Assembly: GCA_949283655.1 (NCBI GenBank)
Contig: CASDTH010000013.1
Location: forward strand, 1 to 50,013
Source: an uncultured bacterium
GTDB taxonomy: Bacteria; Bacillota; Clostridia; Oscillospirales; Acutalibacteraceae
Reading direction: 5' to 3'
Length of the DNA stretch: 50,013 nucleotides
Shown here: positions 16,647-24,848 of the stretch, in pieces
Layout of the letters: the number at the start of each line of letters is the position of its first letter
Position numbering within the stretch: the first letter of the stretch is position 1
The notes under the pieces: model-generated
Seen by the model: only the letters and a program-made list of their open reading frames with translations
The model's database searches: none
Told to the model about the DNA's origin: nothing
Program-made: the position numbers and the translations under genes

Positions 16647-17549
16647 TCATTCCACCGGCCGAACCGATTGCGCCATTTTGATCAGCTCTTCCACCGGCAA
16701 ATTGCCAACACCCAGCCGGAATATATACCTGCCGTCCGTCCAGACCAGGTCTTTAAACTGACTCCCATCAACCACATAGTAGAGACAGGGGCCGATGCCC
16801 TCCACATCGATCTCCATCAGCGTGCCGTCATCCAGGTTAAACATACTCGTGCCGCTGCCCAGATAATCATAATAAAAGGTGATGTATGGGCCCGACCACC
16901 AGAGGAAGCCATCGCCCTTACGATACAAATAATATCCGTTTATAGCATTTCGGGCTTCTTCCAGCTCATATCCTTCCGTCACATAGGTGAGCTTATAGTG
17001 ATAAGGCAGCACATACTCGCCATCCTCCGTCACGACATATTCCTCCGAGGGAGCCTGCACCAGAAAGCCATTCTCATCCACCTCAGGCGACATGGTGGCG
17101 AAGTGCGCATCCACATCCAGCTCAAATCCGGCCATGATCTGGATAGAGGTCGGGTCAGAGAAAACGGTTGATATCGCCGTCACAACGATCAGCGCCGCCA
17201 CAACGCCCACGCGCAGCGCACGCCGCAGCCCTCTCGCATGCGTCACACGCACATAGGGGGTGGTCTCCTCCTGCGCAGGGCGGCCTCCGGCGCGCAGGAT
17301 CTCCTGCTTGCGCTGCTCATATTCCGCCGTGAAGGTGACGGCATCCAGCTGCTCCTGCGTGGGGAGCTCCAGCTCCTCCTCACAATAGCGAATAAACGCC
17401 TGGCGCAGAATCGCATCGTTCTGCCGGGTGATGCTGTCATCCGCCTCGCCCGCCGGGCAAGCCCCCGGGGCTTGCGCCGCAGGCAGCTTCGCCCGCCATG
17501 GGAACGCTGCATGCAGCAGCCTGCCCTTTTTTGCTCGATTGCGCGCCAT
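16647..17549 (-). CDS. membrane-anchored DUF4367-like protein
   Basis: 300 residues from ATG 17549, preferred to a longer frame (17579) because GGGGAGGG precedes it by seven bases. The N-terminal 105 residues are cytoplasmic and basic/acidic. A single membrane helix (VGVVAALIVVTAISTVF) lies near residues 113-130. The outer part ends with a DUF4367-like block (DGRYIFRLGVGNLPVEELIK). Such proteins often sit beside an ECF sigma factor gene and act in anti-sigma or envelope signalling, but no sigma gene is adjacent here. An ECF-like promoter pattern precedes it (17690-17711). Confidence 0.75.
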   Translation of the reverse strand: MARNRAKKGRLLHAAFPWRAKLPAAQAPGACPAGEADDSITRQNDAILRQAFIRYCEEELELPTQEQLDAVTFTAEYEQRKQEILRAGGRPAQEETTPYVRVTHARGLRRALRVGVVAALIVVTAISTVFSDPTSIQIMAGFELDVDAHFATMSPEVDENGFLVQAPSEEYVVTEDGEYVLPYHYKLTYVTEGYELEEARNAINGYYLYRKGDGFLWWSGPYITFYYDYLGSGTSMFNLDDGTLMEIDVEGIGPCLYYVVDGSQFKDLVWTDGRYIFRLGVGNLPVEELIKMAQSVRPVE

Positions 17550-17689
17550 TCCAAAGCCCTCCCCAACTGTGACTGCCATGCCAGCCTGCGCATACAGCCC
17601 GCACTGCTCACGGCAGGCTCTGGCCAGCGGATGTGGTTGCTGCGTTCACGAAGAAACACCCTTCGTAAAAAACCCTTTCACTCTATATA

Positions 17690-17711
17690 ACGTAAAAAAG
17701 TCGAAATTGTT
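17690..17711 (-). promoter_or_regulatory. possible ECF-sigma promoter
   Basis: Minus strand AAC (17711-17709), 16 bases, CGT (17692-17690), the general AAC-N16-CGT spacing of extracytoplasmic-function promoters. Weak because the motif is short. Confidence 0.3.
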
Positions 17712-17881
17712 GCACTTCATCGTGATTATTTAATAATTATTTTATTGTTCGTTCTTATTCTACACTATATTAGCAATTTCATTCTATTTTTATCCCAGAA
17801 TCACCGCTTTTTGGAGTGCATCTCTTCCGCCTTTTTACCCACCGTCACCGGGCGGGAAGCGCCCCCATGGGCGCATGCCGC

Positions 17882-17931
17882 AAAGCCGGGCGGGCCGCAC
17901 CCATCGCTCTCGGTGCAGCCCGCCCGGCTTT
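17882..17931 (-). terminator. hairpin downstream of the thioredoxin gene
   Basis: AAAGCCGGGCGGGC (17882-17895) pairs with GCCCGCCCGGCTTT (17918-17931), with GCACC/GGTGC continuing inside. The T tail is short, so it is a probable rather than certain terminator. Confidence 0.5.
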
Positions 17932-17963
17932 CAGATGATTGGATATGGAGGAAAACGCGCAGC

Positions 17964-18284
17964 TCAGGCCTGGCTATCCAGCCAGGCGCGCAGCTTCTCC
18001 GCATTTTGCAGGCCGACGGTGCGCGCCTTCTCCTGCCCGCCGGAGAACAACACCAGCGTGGGGATGCTCATCACGCCGTAGGTCACAGCCAGGTCGCTCG
18101 CCTCGTCGATATTGACCTTGCAAAACCGGATTTTGCCCTCATACTCCCCGGCAAGCGATTCCACCACGGGCGCAAGCATCCGGCAGGGGTTGCACCACTC
18201 CGCCCAGAAATCCACGAGCACAGGCTCCTTGGCATCCAAAATCTCCGTTTTAAAGTTCCCTAATGTCACAGCTGTAACTGACAT
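17964..18284 (-). CDS. trxA: thioredoxin with atypical WCNPC active site
   Basis: 106 residues from ATG 18284 (GAGGGG upstream; a longer frame to 18311 has no site). Classic thioredoxin fold order: FWAEWCNPCRM with the redox cysteines at 31 and 34, and the cis-proline SIPT at residue 75. The usual Gly between the cysteines is Asn, which can shift the redox potential. It should accept electrons from thioredoxin reductase (trxB at 24849-25751) and reduce protein disulfides in the cytoplasm. It follows the flavodoxin-like and pyrB genes in the same direction, separated from them by a hairpin near 18321-18349. Confidence 0.9.
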   Translation of the reverse strand: MSVTAVTLGNFKTEILDAKEPVLVDFWAEWCNPCRMLAPVVESLAGEYEGKIRFCKVNIDEASDLAVTYGVMSIPTLVLFSGGQEKARTVGLQNAEKLRAWLDSQA

Positions 18285-18361
18285 TGCCGATCCCCTCTTT
18301 CGTGATATCAATGATCCATAGGGAGGCGGGCGGTATCCACCCGCCTCCCCATTGAATTTGC

Positions 18362-18973
18362 CTAACCGATAGTATCCCCCGCGCCCGCAAGCATATGCGC
18401 CAGCCGCTTTGCGCGCAGCAGAGCCGCCTCGCCCAGAGGGGCGCTATCCATCCCCCCGGCAAAAACGCTGCCGTAAAGCTCCGTATTCATCACGGTGAAG
18501 GCACGCCGGAGCTGGCTGCGGATCGCCAAAAAACCGCCCCGCTCCCCTGACCCGCAGGAGAGCAGCAGTGCCGCGCGCTTCGGCTTCTCCACCGGCGGGC
18601 GAAGGCCCAGGGCAAACCGCGCGCTGAAATAGCGCTGAAAGCGGTCGAGCACCGCCTTGCCCGGCGCAGGGAGTGCATTGTAATAAACGGGCGAGGCAAC
18701 CACAAAAAAATCCGCTGCCTCAAACGACGCCATAAACGCATCCAGATCGTGCTGGGAGCAGCCCTGCCGCTTGGCGCAGACACCGCAATCCAGACAAGGC
18801 AAGGGCCGCTCGCGATAGGCATCATAAACCTGTGGCGCAATCCCCTCGGGCAGCCCCTCCAGAAAAGCTTGCAGCAGCCGCCCCGTGTGGCCCTCCCGGT
18901 GTGGCGAGCAGAAAAGCACCAGCAATCGCCTTGGCTCAGATGAGGTTGCGCTCATCGCAATATTGGCAGACAA
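18362..18973 (-). CDS. flavodoxin-like NAD(P)H-dependent FMN reductase family protein
   Basis: 203 residues. The N-terminal LVLFCSPHREGHTGRLLQ is the FMN phosphate-binding loop of the flavodoxin-like fold, and ASPVYYNALPAPGKAVLDRF is the second flavin-contact region. A cysteine cluster (CLDCGVCAKRQGC, near residues 59-71) matches the subfamily often linked to iron-sulfur flavoproteins. The start is uncertain: TTG 18973 has a G-rich run upstream, ATG 18955 does not; both overlap the end of pyrB. Likely reduces a quinone, azo or metal substrate using NAD(P)H; the true substrate is unknown. Confidence 0.8.
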   Translation of the reverse strand: MSANIAMSATSSEPRRLLVLFCSPHREGHTGRLLQAFLEGLPEGIAPQVYDAYRERPLPCLDCGVCAKRQGCSQHDLDAFMASFEAADFFVVASPVYYNALPAPGKAVLDRFQRYFSARFALGLRPPVEKPKRAALLLSCGSGERGGFLAIRSQLRRAFTVMNTELYGSVFAGGMDSAPLGEAALLRAKRLAHMLAGAGDTIG

Positions 18974-20006
18974 GCATGCCGCCCCCCTCTCGGAACAGAT
19001 GCGGCAGATAGGGCTCCGTCTGTGTAATGCAGCGCGGGTTCTGGCAGCAGGCGCGGTGTGTGCTGTGCACCTTTGGCGGCGCCTCGCCAGATTTTTTCTT
19101 GAGAATCTCCAGAATCAGCGCCATGCGGGCATACATACCATATTCGCCCTGCTCAAAATATTTTGCGCGCGGGTCGTCATCCACCTCCACCGCGATCTCG
19201 TCCACGCGGGGCAGTGGGTGCAGGATGCGCAAATCCGGCTTTGCGCCGCGCAGCTTCGCCTGATCCAACACATAAATTCCCTTTTGCCGCTCATACTCCT
19301 CGCGGGAGGCAAACCGCTCTTGCTGGATGCGCGTCATATAGAGCACATCCAGCTCCGGGATTGCATCCTCCAGGCTGTCAAGGCAGGTGTAAGGGCAGCC
19401 GCTTGCATGCAGCACATCCCGGATATATTGCGGGATTTGCAGCTGCGGGGTGGAAATCAGCACAAATCGATTGCCCTCATAGCGCGAAAGGCACTTGATC
19501 AGGGAGTGCACGGTGCGGCCGTTTTTCATATCGCCGCACAGGCCGATGGTGAGCCCCGTCAACCGCCCCTTTTCATAGGAGAGCGTAACCAAATCTGTCA
19601 ACGTCTGTGTCGGGTGCAGGTGGCCGCCGTCACCCGCGTTAATCACCGGCACTCTCGAATACATCGAAGCGGCCAACGCCGCGCCCTCGCGCGGGTTGCG
19701 CATCACGATCAAATCAGAATAATTGCTGATGATCCGCACCGTATCCTTGAGGCTCTCCCCCTTGGAAACAGAGGAATTGCCGGGATTATCAAATCCGATC
19801 ACCTTGCCCCCCAGGCGCAGCATCGCCGCCTGAAAGGACATCTGTGTGCGTGTGGACGGCTCATAAAACAGCGTTGCCATAATCCGCCCATGGCAGGCGT
19901 CCATATACCATGCAGGGTTTTTGCGGATCTCCCCCGCCAGGGTGATGAGCTCCTGCACCTCCCTGTGCGAAAGCTGGTCAAGATCAATCAGATGGTTTGC
20001 TTTCAC
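18936..20006 (-). CDS. pyrB: aspartate carbamoyltransferase fused to a PyrI-like zinc domain
   Basis: 356 residues from GTG 20006 (GGGAGGAAC upstream). Catalyses carbamoyl phosphate plus aspartate to carbamoyl aspartate, the committed pyrimidine step. Signature STRT (51-54), the HPTQTLTDL block (131-139) and HPLPRVDE (263-270) are all present. Stand-alone PyrB ends near residue 305-310. Here about 45 residues follow with Cys321-x4-Cys326 and Cys347-x2-Cys350 around ITQTEPYLPHLF, the pattern of the PyrI zinc domain (C-x4-C...C-x2-C with an NPxCI...EP core). The allosteric nucleotide-binding part of PyrI is missing. No other pyr genes are adjacent. Confidence 0.92.
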   Translation of the reverse strand: MKANHLIDLDQLSHREVQELITLAGEIRKNPAWYMDACHGRIMATLFYEPSTRTQMSFQAAMLRLGGKVIGFDNPGNSSVSKGESLKDTVRIISNYSDLIVMRNPREGAALAASMYSRVPVINAGDGGHLHPTQTLTDLVTLSYEKGRLTGLTIGLCGDMKNGRTVHSLIKCLSRYEGNRFVLISTPQLQIPQYIRDVLHASGCPYTCLDSLEDAIPELDVLYMTRIQQERFASREEYERQKGIYVLDQAKLRGAKPDLRILHPLPRVDEIAVEVDDDPRAKYFEQGEYGMYARMALILEILKKKSGEAPPKVHSTHRACCQNPRCITQTEPYLPHLFREGGGMLVCQYCDERNLI

Positions 20007-20031
20007 GATTGCGTTCCTCCCTTCCGCCTTG

Positions 20032-20067
20032 CTATACAGGCGGATGCCCGGGCCTGCCGGGCTGCAT
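20032..20067 (-). other. possible 11-residue leader peptide of pyrB
   Basis: ATG 20067 with AAGGAG five bases upstream reads MQPGRPGHPPV and stops at 20032, 25 bases before the pyrB GTG. It lies wholly in the predicted leader RNA (from about 20089). Proline-rich leaders can stall ribosomes, but no attenuator is evident. Confidence 0.3.
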
Positions 20068-20095
20068 TTATTCTCCTTGATCAACTGGCGCTTTC

Positions 20096-20124
20096 ATTTT
20101 ATCAGCAAACCGGTCAAATAACAA
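20096..20124 (-). promoter_or_regulatory. SigA-type promoter of pyrB
   Basis: Minus strand TTGTTA (20124-20119), 17 bases, TAAAAT (20101-20096); divergent from the promoter at 20150-20178. Confidence 0.5.
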
Positions 20125-20149
20125 TATCCTGCCAATATTAAAAAAACAA

Positions 20150-20178
20150 TTGTATCCCGGATGCGAATGATGTAGAAT
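20150..20178 (+). promoter_or_regulatory. SigA-type promoter of the LCP gene
   Basis: TTGTAT (20150-20155), 17 bases, TAGAAT (20173-20178). The leader to ATG 20301 is about 115 bases. Confidence 0.5.
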
Positions 20179-20300
20179 ACTTGTGAATCATGTCAGGCGG
20201 GGAAATGCTTGTAAAGCAAATTTGAATGGGATACCTCGTGCGGTGCGGCTACGCCGGAACGATCGTACTTGCCCTCCCCTGCGGGAAAGGAAGAATCAGG

Positions 20301-21602
20301 ATGGAAGACATTTACAGCTCCAGCAACCGGGACCCCAACCGGAGAAGAGAGGGGGACGGCCGGGATATCAGCTCCTCCAGCAGGCCGCAGCGGCCTGCCC
20401 AACCGGCCAGTGGCCGCAGTGCAAATGGCGCGCGGCCCCAGCAGCGGCCCCCACAGCAGAGTCAGCCGCCCAGGCGGCCCTCGCCCGCCCGGCCAATTGA
20501 CGACACGCAGGATTTCACGCCGGTGCGTCCGCCGGCCCGCAATCCCTATGACCGCCGCCCCCCACAGCCGCAGCAGCGGCCGCAGCAGAGCGCTAGCGCC
20601 AACGCAAGCCGCCCTGTGGAGGATGTAAAAAGCGGCAGGCCGAAGCGGCGCAGGAAGCATGTGTTCCTCAAAATATTCCTTGCGCTGATCGCCCTGCTTC
20701 TGATTGCAGCGATTGCAGGCGGCAGCTACCTTTACAATCTGATGGGCTCCTTTAACTACAATGAATCCGGGCACAAAACCAATGTTTATGTGGATGAGGA
20801 TAAGCTTTTCAGCAGCAAAGAGGTAACGAACATCCTCTTTTTGGGTGTTGACCGCCGTAATGCAGACGAGCAATCCCGCTCTGACACAATGATGCTGCTC
20901 TCTATCGACCGCGCCAACAAAAAGCTCAAACTCACCTCCTTTTTGCGCGATTCTTGGGTTTATATTCCTGATAATGGCTATGCAAAGCTCAACGCCTCCT
21001 GCACCTGGGGTGGCGCACAGCTCGTGATGGATACGCTCGAATATAACTTCAACGTGCAGATCGACCACTATGTCCTTGTCGATTTTGAAATGTTCCAGAA
21101 TATTGTCAACAAGCTTGGCGGGATCAGCGTAGAGGTCACGGAAAAAGAAGCGAAATATATGCGGGACGACGTGCATCTGGATATTCAGGCCGGCGAAAAT
21201 GTGCAGCTGGATGGCAATGAGGCGCTTTGGTACTGCCGCATTCGCTACCTGGATTCCGATTTCATGCGCACACAGCGCCAGCGCAAGGTGATCTCCGCCA
21301 TCATCGACAAAGCGAAGAGCACGCCGCTGCCCACCCTGATTGAGATTGCGCAGGAAATCCTCGCCGATGTGGAAACGGACATCCCCCAAAATGAAATGAT
21401 GCGCCTGGCCGCAGGGGCAGGGCTCTCCTACATCCGCTACGATGTGGAACAAATGCGTATCCCGGCAGATGATACGTGGACAAACAAGAGCATCAGGGGG
21501 CAAGATGTCATCTCGCTCGATATCGAGGAAAATCAGCAGCTGCTGCATGACTTTATCTATGCGAAGGATGTAGAGCCCTCCACTCAGGGCGAAGGCGACT
21601 AA
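20301..21602 (+). CDS. LytR-CpsA-Psr (LCP) family cell-wall glycopolymer ligase
   Basis: 433 residues from ATG 20301 (AGGAAG upstream). A cytoplasmic, disordered, Arg/Gln/Pro-rich tail of about 115 residues precedes one membrane helix (FLKIFLALIALLLIAAIAGG). The extracellular LCP domain follows: TNILFLGVDRR, SRSDTMMLLSID, TSFLRDSWVYIP, KLNASCTWGG, IDHYVLVDFEMF and RIRYLDSDFMRTQRQ, with the conserved Arg and Asp residues that bind the lipid pyrophosphate. Family members transfer teichoic acids or capsular polysaccharide from lipid carriers to peptidoglycan. The long proline/glutamine-rich tail is longer than usual. Followed by the terminator at 21643-21691. Confidence 0.9.
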   Translation: MEDIYSSSNRDPNRRREGDGRDISSSSRPQRPAQPASGRSANGARPQQRPPQQSQPPRRPSPARPIDDTQDFTPVRPPARNPYDRRPPQPQQRPQQSASANASRPVEDVKSGRPKRRRKHVFLKIFLALIALLLIAAIAGGSYLYNLMGSFNYNESGHKTNVYVDEDKLFSSKEVTNILFLGVDRRNADEQSRSDTMMLLSIDRANKKLKLTSFLRDSWVYIPDNGYAKLNASCTWGGAQLVMDTLEYNFNVQIDHYVLVDFEMFQNIVNKLGGISVEVTEKEAKYMRDDVHLDIQAGENVQLDGNEALWYCRIRYLDSDFMRTQRQRKVISAIIDKAKSTPLPTLIEIAQEILADVETDIPQNEMMRLAAGAGLSYIRYDVEQMRIPADDTWTNKSIRGQDVISLDIEENQQLLHDFIYAKDVEPSTQGEGD

Positions 21603-21642
21603 ACAGTCAGCCGTTTGAGTCGCCCGTTCTACAGAAAATATA

Positions 21643-21691
21643 AAGGGGCCGCCCCAGATTGTGCCATCCGCACAGTCTGGGGCGGCCCCTT
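21643..21691 (+). terminator. terminator of the LCP gene
   Basis: AAGGGGCCGCCCCAGA (21643-21658) pairs perfectly with the stretch 21676-21691, with GTGC/GCAC continuing inside. Only a short T tail follows. Confidence 0.65.
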
Positions 21692-21829
21692 CCATTCAGG
21701 TAAGAAGCCTTTTCAAATCTGCCATCACATCAAGTCCGTCCCATGTGGAGCGGATACAGCAAAGCATCGATATCTGGGGTCTTTAGCTATACTAAAATCG
21801 GGGTATAAAGGACCATAATCTGTTAAAAA

Positions 21830-21871
21830 GAAGGATACGCCTGCAATGGTTTTTATAGAACCTTGCAGGCG
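21830..21871 (-). terminator. terminator of ackA
   Basis: CGCCTGCAA (21838-21846) pairs with TTGCAGGCG (21863-21871). On the minus strand TATCCTTCTTTTT follows. Confidence 0.65.
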
Positions 21872-21935
21872 CATTTTGTATTTTGATATGTAGAAGGATC
21901 GCTTTGCAGCATTGCTAACCATTGCAGACGGGCCG

Positions 21936-23141
21936 TTACATCGCCTCAACGATCGCCTTGGTATCGCGCGCGATCATCAGCTCCTCCTCCGTGGGGATAA
22001 CGAAAATACGCACCTTGGAAGCGGGCGTCGAAATCTCCGCCTCTACACCGTGCAACGCCTTGGCGTTAATATCGTGATCGATTTCCACCCCGAGGTAGGA
22101 GAGATTGCCACAGATATCCTCGCGAATAAACTGGCCGTTTTCGCCAATCCCGCCGGTGAACACAATTGCATCCACTCCATTGAGCGCAGCTACGTAGGAG
22201 CCAATGTATTTACGGATTTGATACCACAGCATCCGGCGTGTCAGCTTTGCGCGCTCATTGCCCTCCGCCGCCGCTTTGGCGAGATCGCGATCGTCGCTGG
22301 AAATGCCGGAGATGCCAAGCATACCGGATTTTTTGTTGAGAACCTCATCGGTCTGCTTGGGCGTCCATCCCTCTTTCTCCTGCAAATAGGTCACCACGGA
22401 GGGATCCAGCCCTCCGCTGCGCGTGCCCATCATAAAGCCGTCGAGCGGCGTCAGGCCCATGCTTGTGTCAATCACCTTTCCATCCTTGATAGCGGTGATG
22501 GAGGAGCCGTTGCCCAGGTGGCAGGTGATCATTTTAATCTCCTTGAGTTCCTTGCCCATCAGTTCCGCGCAGCGGGCGCTGACATAACGGTGCGATGTGC
22601 CATGGAAGCCATAGCGGCGAATCTTGTATTTCTCATAATATTCATAGGGAATCGCATAGAGATATGCCTCCGGCGGCATCGTGCTATGAAACGCGTTATC
22701 AAACACAACAACCTGCGGCACATCTGACCCAAAGACCTCCTGGCAGGCACGGATGCCCTGCAAATGCGCAGCGTTATGCAAAGGCGCCAAATCGCACAGG
22801 CGCTCAATGCCTGCAATCACCGTCTCGTCCACCAGCATGCTCTTGTTAAAGGTTGCGCCGCCCTGCACGACCCGATGGCCCACTGCCCGAATTTCATCAA
22901 GGCTCTGGATCACAGCGCAGTCGCCCTGTGTTAAAATGGATTCCACCTGCTGGAAAGCCACCGTATGGTTGGGCATCTCCACATCAAAATCATACTTGCG
23001 TCCGTCCGCCGTGTTGCCATGCATATGGCCGCCCGCGCCGATGCGCTCACAGATGCCCTTTGCCAACACCTTTTCGCCATCCATATCGATCAATTGATAT
23101 TTCAGGGAAGAGCTGCCCGCATTGATGACCAGAATTTTCAT
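21936..23141 (-). CDS. ackA: acetate kinase
   Basis: 401 residues, the usual length. Interconverts acetyl phosphate plus ADP with acetate plus ATP, the substrate-level phosphorylation step of acetate fermentation. N-terminal MKILVINAGSSSLKYQL, GHRVVQGG, VVVFDNAFHSTMP, HGTSHRYV and ITCHLGNGSSI are all family hallmarks, as is FTGGIGENG near the C-terminus. Start ATG 23141 with GCGGGGGGA upstream; promoter 23213-23241. The phosphotransacetylase gene, often adjacent, is not in the window. Confidence 0.97.
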   Translation of the reverse strand: MKILVINAGSSSLKYQLIDMDGEKVLAKGICERIGAGGHMHGNTADGRKYDFDVEMPNHTVAFQQVESILTQGDCAVIQSLDEIRAVGHRVVQGGATFNKSMLVDETVIAGIERLCDLAPLHNAAHLQGIRACQEVFGSDVPQVVVFDNAFHSTMPPEAYLYAIPYEYYEKYKIRRYGFHGTSHRYVSARCAELMGKELKEIKMITCHLGNGSSITAIKDGKVIDTSMGLTPLDGFMMGTRSGGLDPSVVTYLQEKEGWTPKQTDEVLNKKSGMLGISGISSDDRDLAKAAAEGNERAKLTRRMLWYQIRKYIGSYVAALNGVDAIVFTGGIGENGQFIREDICGNLSYLGVEIDHDINAKALHGVEAEISTPASKVRIFVIPTEEELMIARDTKAIVEAM

Positions 23142-23212
23142 TACAAAATCCCCCCGCTTGCTCTAAAAGCACTTTCAAATTCCATCTTGCCGTTTTAAAA
23201 GGTAGCTGATAT

Positions 23213-23241
23213 ATTATAAACGGGATTGCATGATTTTTCAA
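23213..23241 (-). promoter_or_regulatory. SigA-type promoter of ackA
   Basis: Minus strand TTGAAA (23241-23236), 17 bases, TATAAT (23218-23213). Confidence 0.65.
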
Positions 23242-23411
23242 GGGCTTTCCCGCCTTTTGCCGATATATTAGCGGCCTAAAGTCCCTGTGCTGCAGGAAAT
23301 CACACCGTTTGGGCACCCTTTCACCATGCTATGCCGATGAAAGGAAACGAGAAAAAATACAGAATTTTATGGCAGGGTCTTTCAACAGCCCTGTATATGG
23401 AGCGAATCAGC

Positions 23412-24617
23412 ATGCAGGTTGCAGGAATCATCGCGGAATACAACCCCTTTCATAACGGCCACGCTTACCATATCGCACAGGTGCGCAGGGCAGGCGCCAC
23501 CCATGTGATAGCCGTTATGAGCGGAAATTTTGTGCAGCGTGGGGAGCCTGCCATACTTGAAAAGCATGCACGGGCGGAGATGGCGCTGTACGGCGGCGCG
23601 GATCTCGTGCTGGAGCTGCCTATGCCCTGGTGCTGCGCGCGGGCGCAGGATTTTGCCGGAGCGGGCATCACACTGCTGCAAGCGACAGGCTGCGTGCAGC
23701 TGCTGGCCTTCGGCTCGGAGTGTGGCGATACCGGCCGGTTGCTACAAGCTGCTCAGGCCCTGGAGGCGCCGCAGGTAAAGGAATGCCTGCGGGGCCTGTT
23801 GGCGCAGGGGCTCCCCCTGCCCGCCGCACGGGAAAGGGCCGCCGCCCAATGCCTGGGGGAAGAGCTTTCCAGCCTTCTGCGCGGCGCAAATGATACGCTT
23901 GCGCTGGAATACCTGCGCGCTCTGGAGCGGCTGAACGCCTTCATCCGCCCCCTGGCTATCCGGCGAACCGGCGCAATGCATGACGCTGAGGCCGGAACAG
24001 ATGGCTTTTGCAGCGCTTCCCGGCTGCGCAGCCTGATACACAAGGGAGCTCCAGCATGGGAGCACGCTATGCCCGCACAGGTAGCCGCTATCCTCCGCCG
24101 GGAGATAGCGGCCAGGAAAGCGCCCGTTGATTATTGTGCACTGGAAACGGCTGTGCTAGCGCGGCTGCGGCGCATGCCGCCGGAGGAATGGGCCCTGCTG
24201 CCGGATATCAGCGAAGGGCTGGAGCACCGGCTTTACCACGCAACGCACTCAGCCACCTCGCTGGAGGAGCTTCTTACCGCTGCCAAAACAAAGCGTTATA
24301 CGCTGGCGCGCATCCGGCGGTTGGTGCTGCACGCGTTTCTCGGCATCACGCAGGAAGTGATGCACCTCCCGCCCCCCTATCTGCGTGTGCTGGGCTTCAA
24401 TGAGCGCGGGCAGGAGCTTCTGCGGCAAATGCGCACAACAGCCACACTGCCCGTCATCCTGCGCGCCTGCGATGTACAGCCCCTCTCACCCGAGGCGCGC
24501 TCCATCTACCGCCTGGGGGCGGAAGCAACGGATCTTTTCGCCCTCGCCATGCCGCACAAATACCCCTGTGGACTGGAGCAGACGCAAAACATCGTCCGAG
24601 CAAGGCTTTCGCCCTGA
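23412..24617 (+). CDS. tmcAL: tRNA(Met) cytidine acetate ligase (YlbM family)
   Basis: 401 residues from ATG 23412 (GGAG upstream). Uses ATP and acetate to make N4-acetylcytidine at the wobble base of elongator tRNA-Met. N-terminal MQVAGIIAEYNPFHNGHAYH is the nucleotidyltransferase fold with the HxGH-type ATP motif; AVMSGNFVQRGEPA and LELPMPWCCARAQDFA are further family blocks, and the C-terminus (FNERGQELL) also matches. It is divergent from acetate kinase, another acetate/ATP enzyme. The DUF177-rpmF genes that commonly accompany ylbM are missing. Confidence 0.93.
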   Translation: MQVAGIIAEYNPFHNGHAYHIAQVRRAGATHVIAVMSGNFVQRGEPAILEKHARAEMALYGGADLVLELPMPWCCARAQDFAGAGITLLQATGCVQLLAFGSECGDTGRLLQAAQALEAPQVKECLRGLLAQGLPLPAARERAAAQCLGEELSSLLRGANDTLALEYLRALERLNAFIRPLAIRRTGAMHDAEAGTDGFCSASRLRSLIHKGAPAWEHAMPAQVAAILRREIAARKAPVDYCALETAVLARLRRMPPEEWALLPDISEGLEHRLYHATHSATSLEELLTAAKTKRYTLARIRRLVLHAFLGITQEVMHLPPPYLRVLGFNERGQELLRQMRTTATLPVILRACDVQPLSPEARSIYRLGAEATDLFALAMPHKYPCGLEQTQNIVRARLSP

Positions 24618-24757
24618 AATAAGAACTTGCCCCACAACACATGACGTGCCGTCCCTATCCGCAGGGAGAAGCGAAAAAGGTCGCTTTGCACTCCGCAGCG
24701 GCAAAGCGTCCGCGCCTGCCGCCCCGCTCGAGCCATGCGCGATGTGTGACAAAGTCC

Positions 24758-24786
24758 CTGAAGCAGCGAAGCTAAAATGATATACT
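24758..24786 (+). promoter_or_regulatory. possible promoter of trxB
   Basis: TATACT at 24781-24786 is preceded by TGA (extended -10). The -35 (CTGAAG) is poor. Confidence 0.35.
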
Positions 24787-24848
24787 AAATACAGACGGGC
24801 AGAATATATTAGCTTTTGGAATCTGATTTCGGAAACGGAGGCACATCT

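Larger units (their letters stand above)
17580..17963. other. 384-base non-coding region
   Basis: Contains a hairpin ACGAAG/CTTCGT (17648-17666), the possible ECF promoter, an AT-rich stretch (17700-17810) and the thioredoxin hairpin at 17882-17931. No gene seen. Confidence 0.5.
21603..21935. other. 333-base gap between convergent genes
   Basis: Apart from the two terminators at 21643-21691 and 21830-21871, I see no gene or motif in this stretch. Confidence 0.5.

Noticed and set aside
18885..20141. 418-codon open frame on the plus strand
   Set aside because: Antisense to pyrB, which has all catalytic motifs.
20193..21695. 500-codon open frame on the minus strand
   Set aside because: Antisense to the LCP gene, whose motifs are unmistakable. 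The frame also crosses the pairing arms of the LCP terminator.
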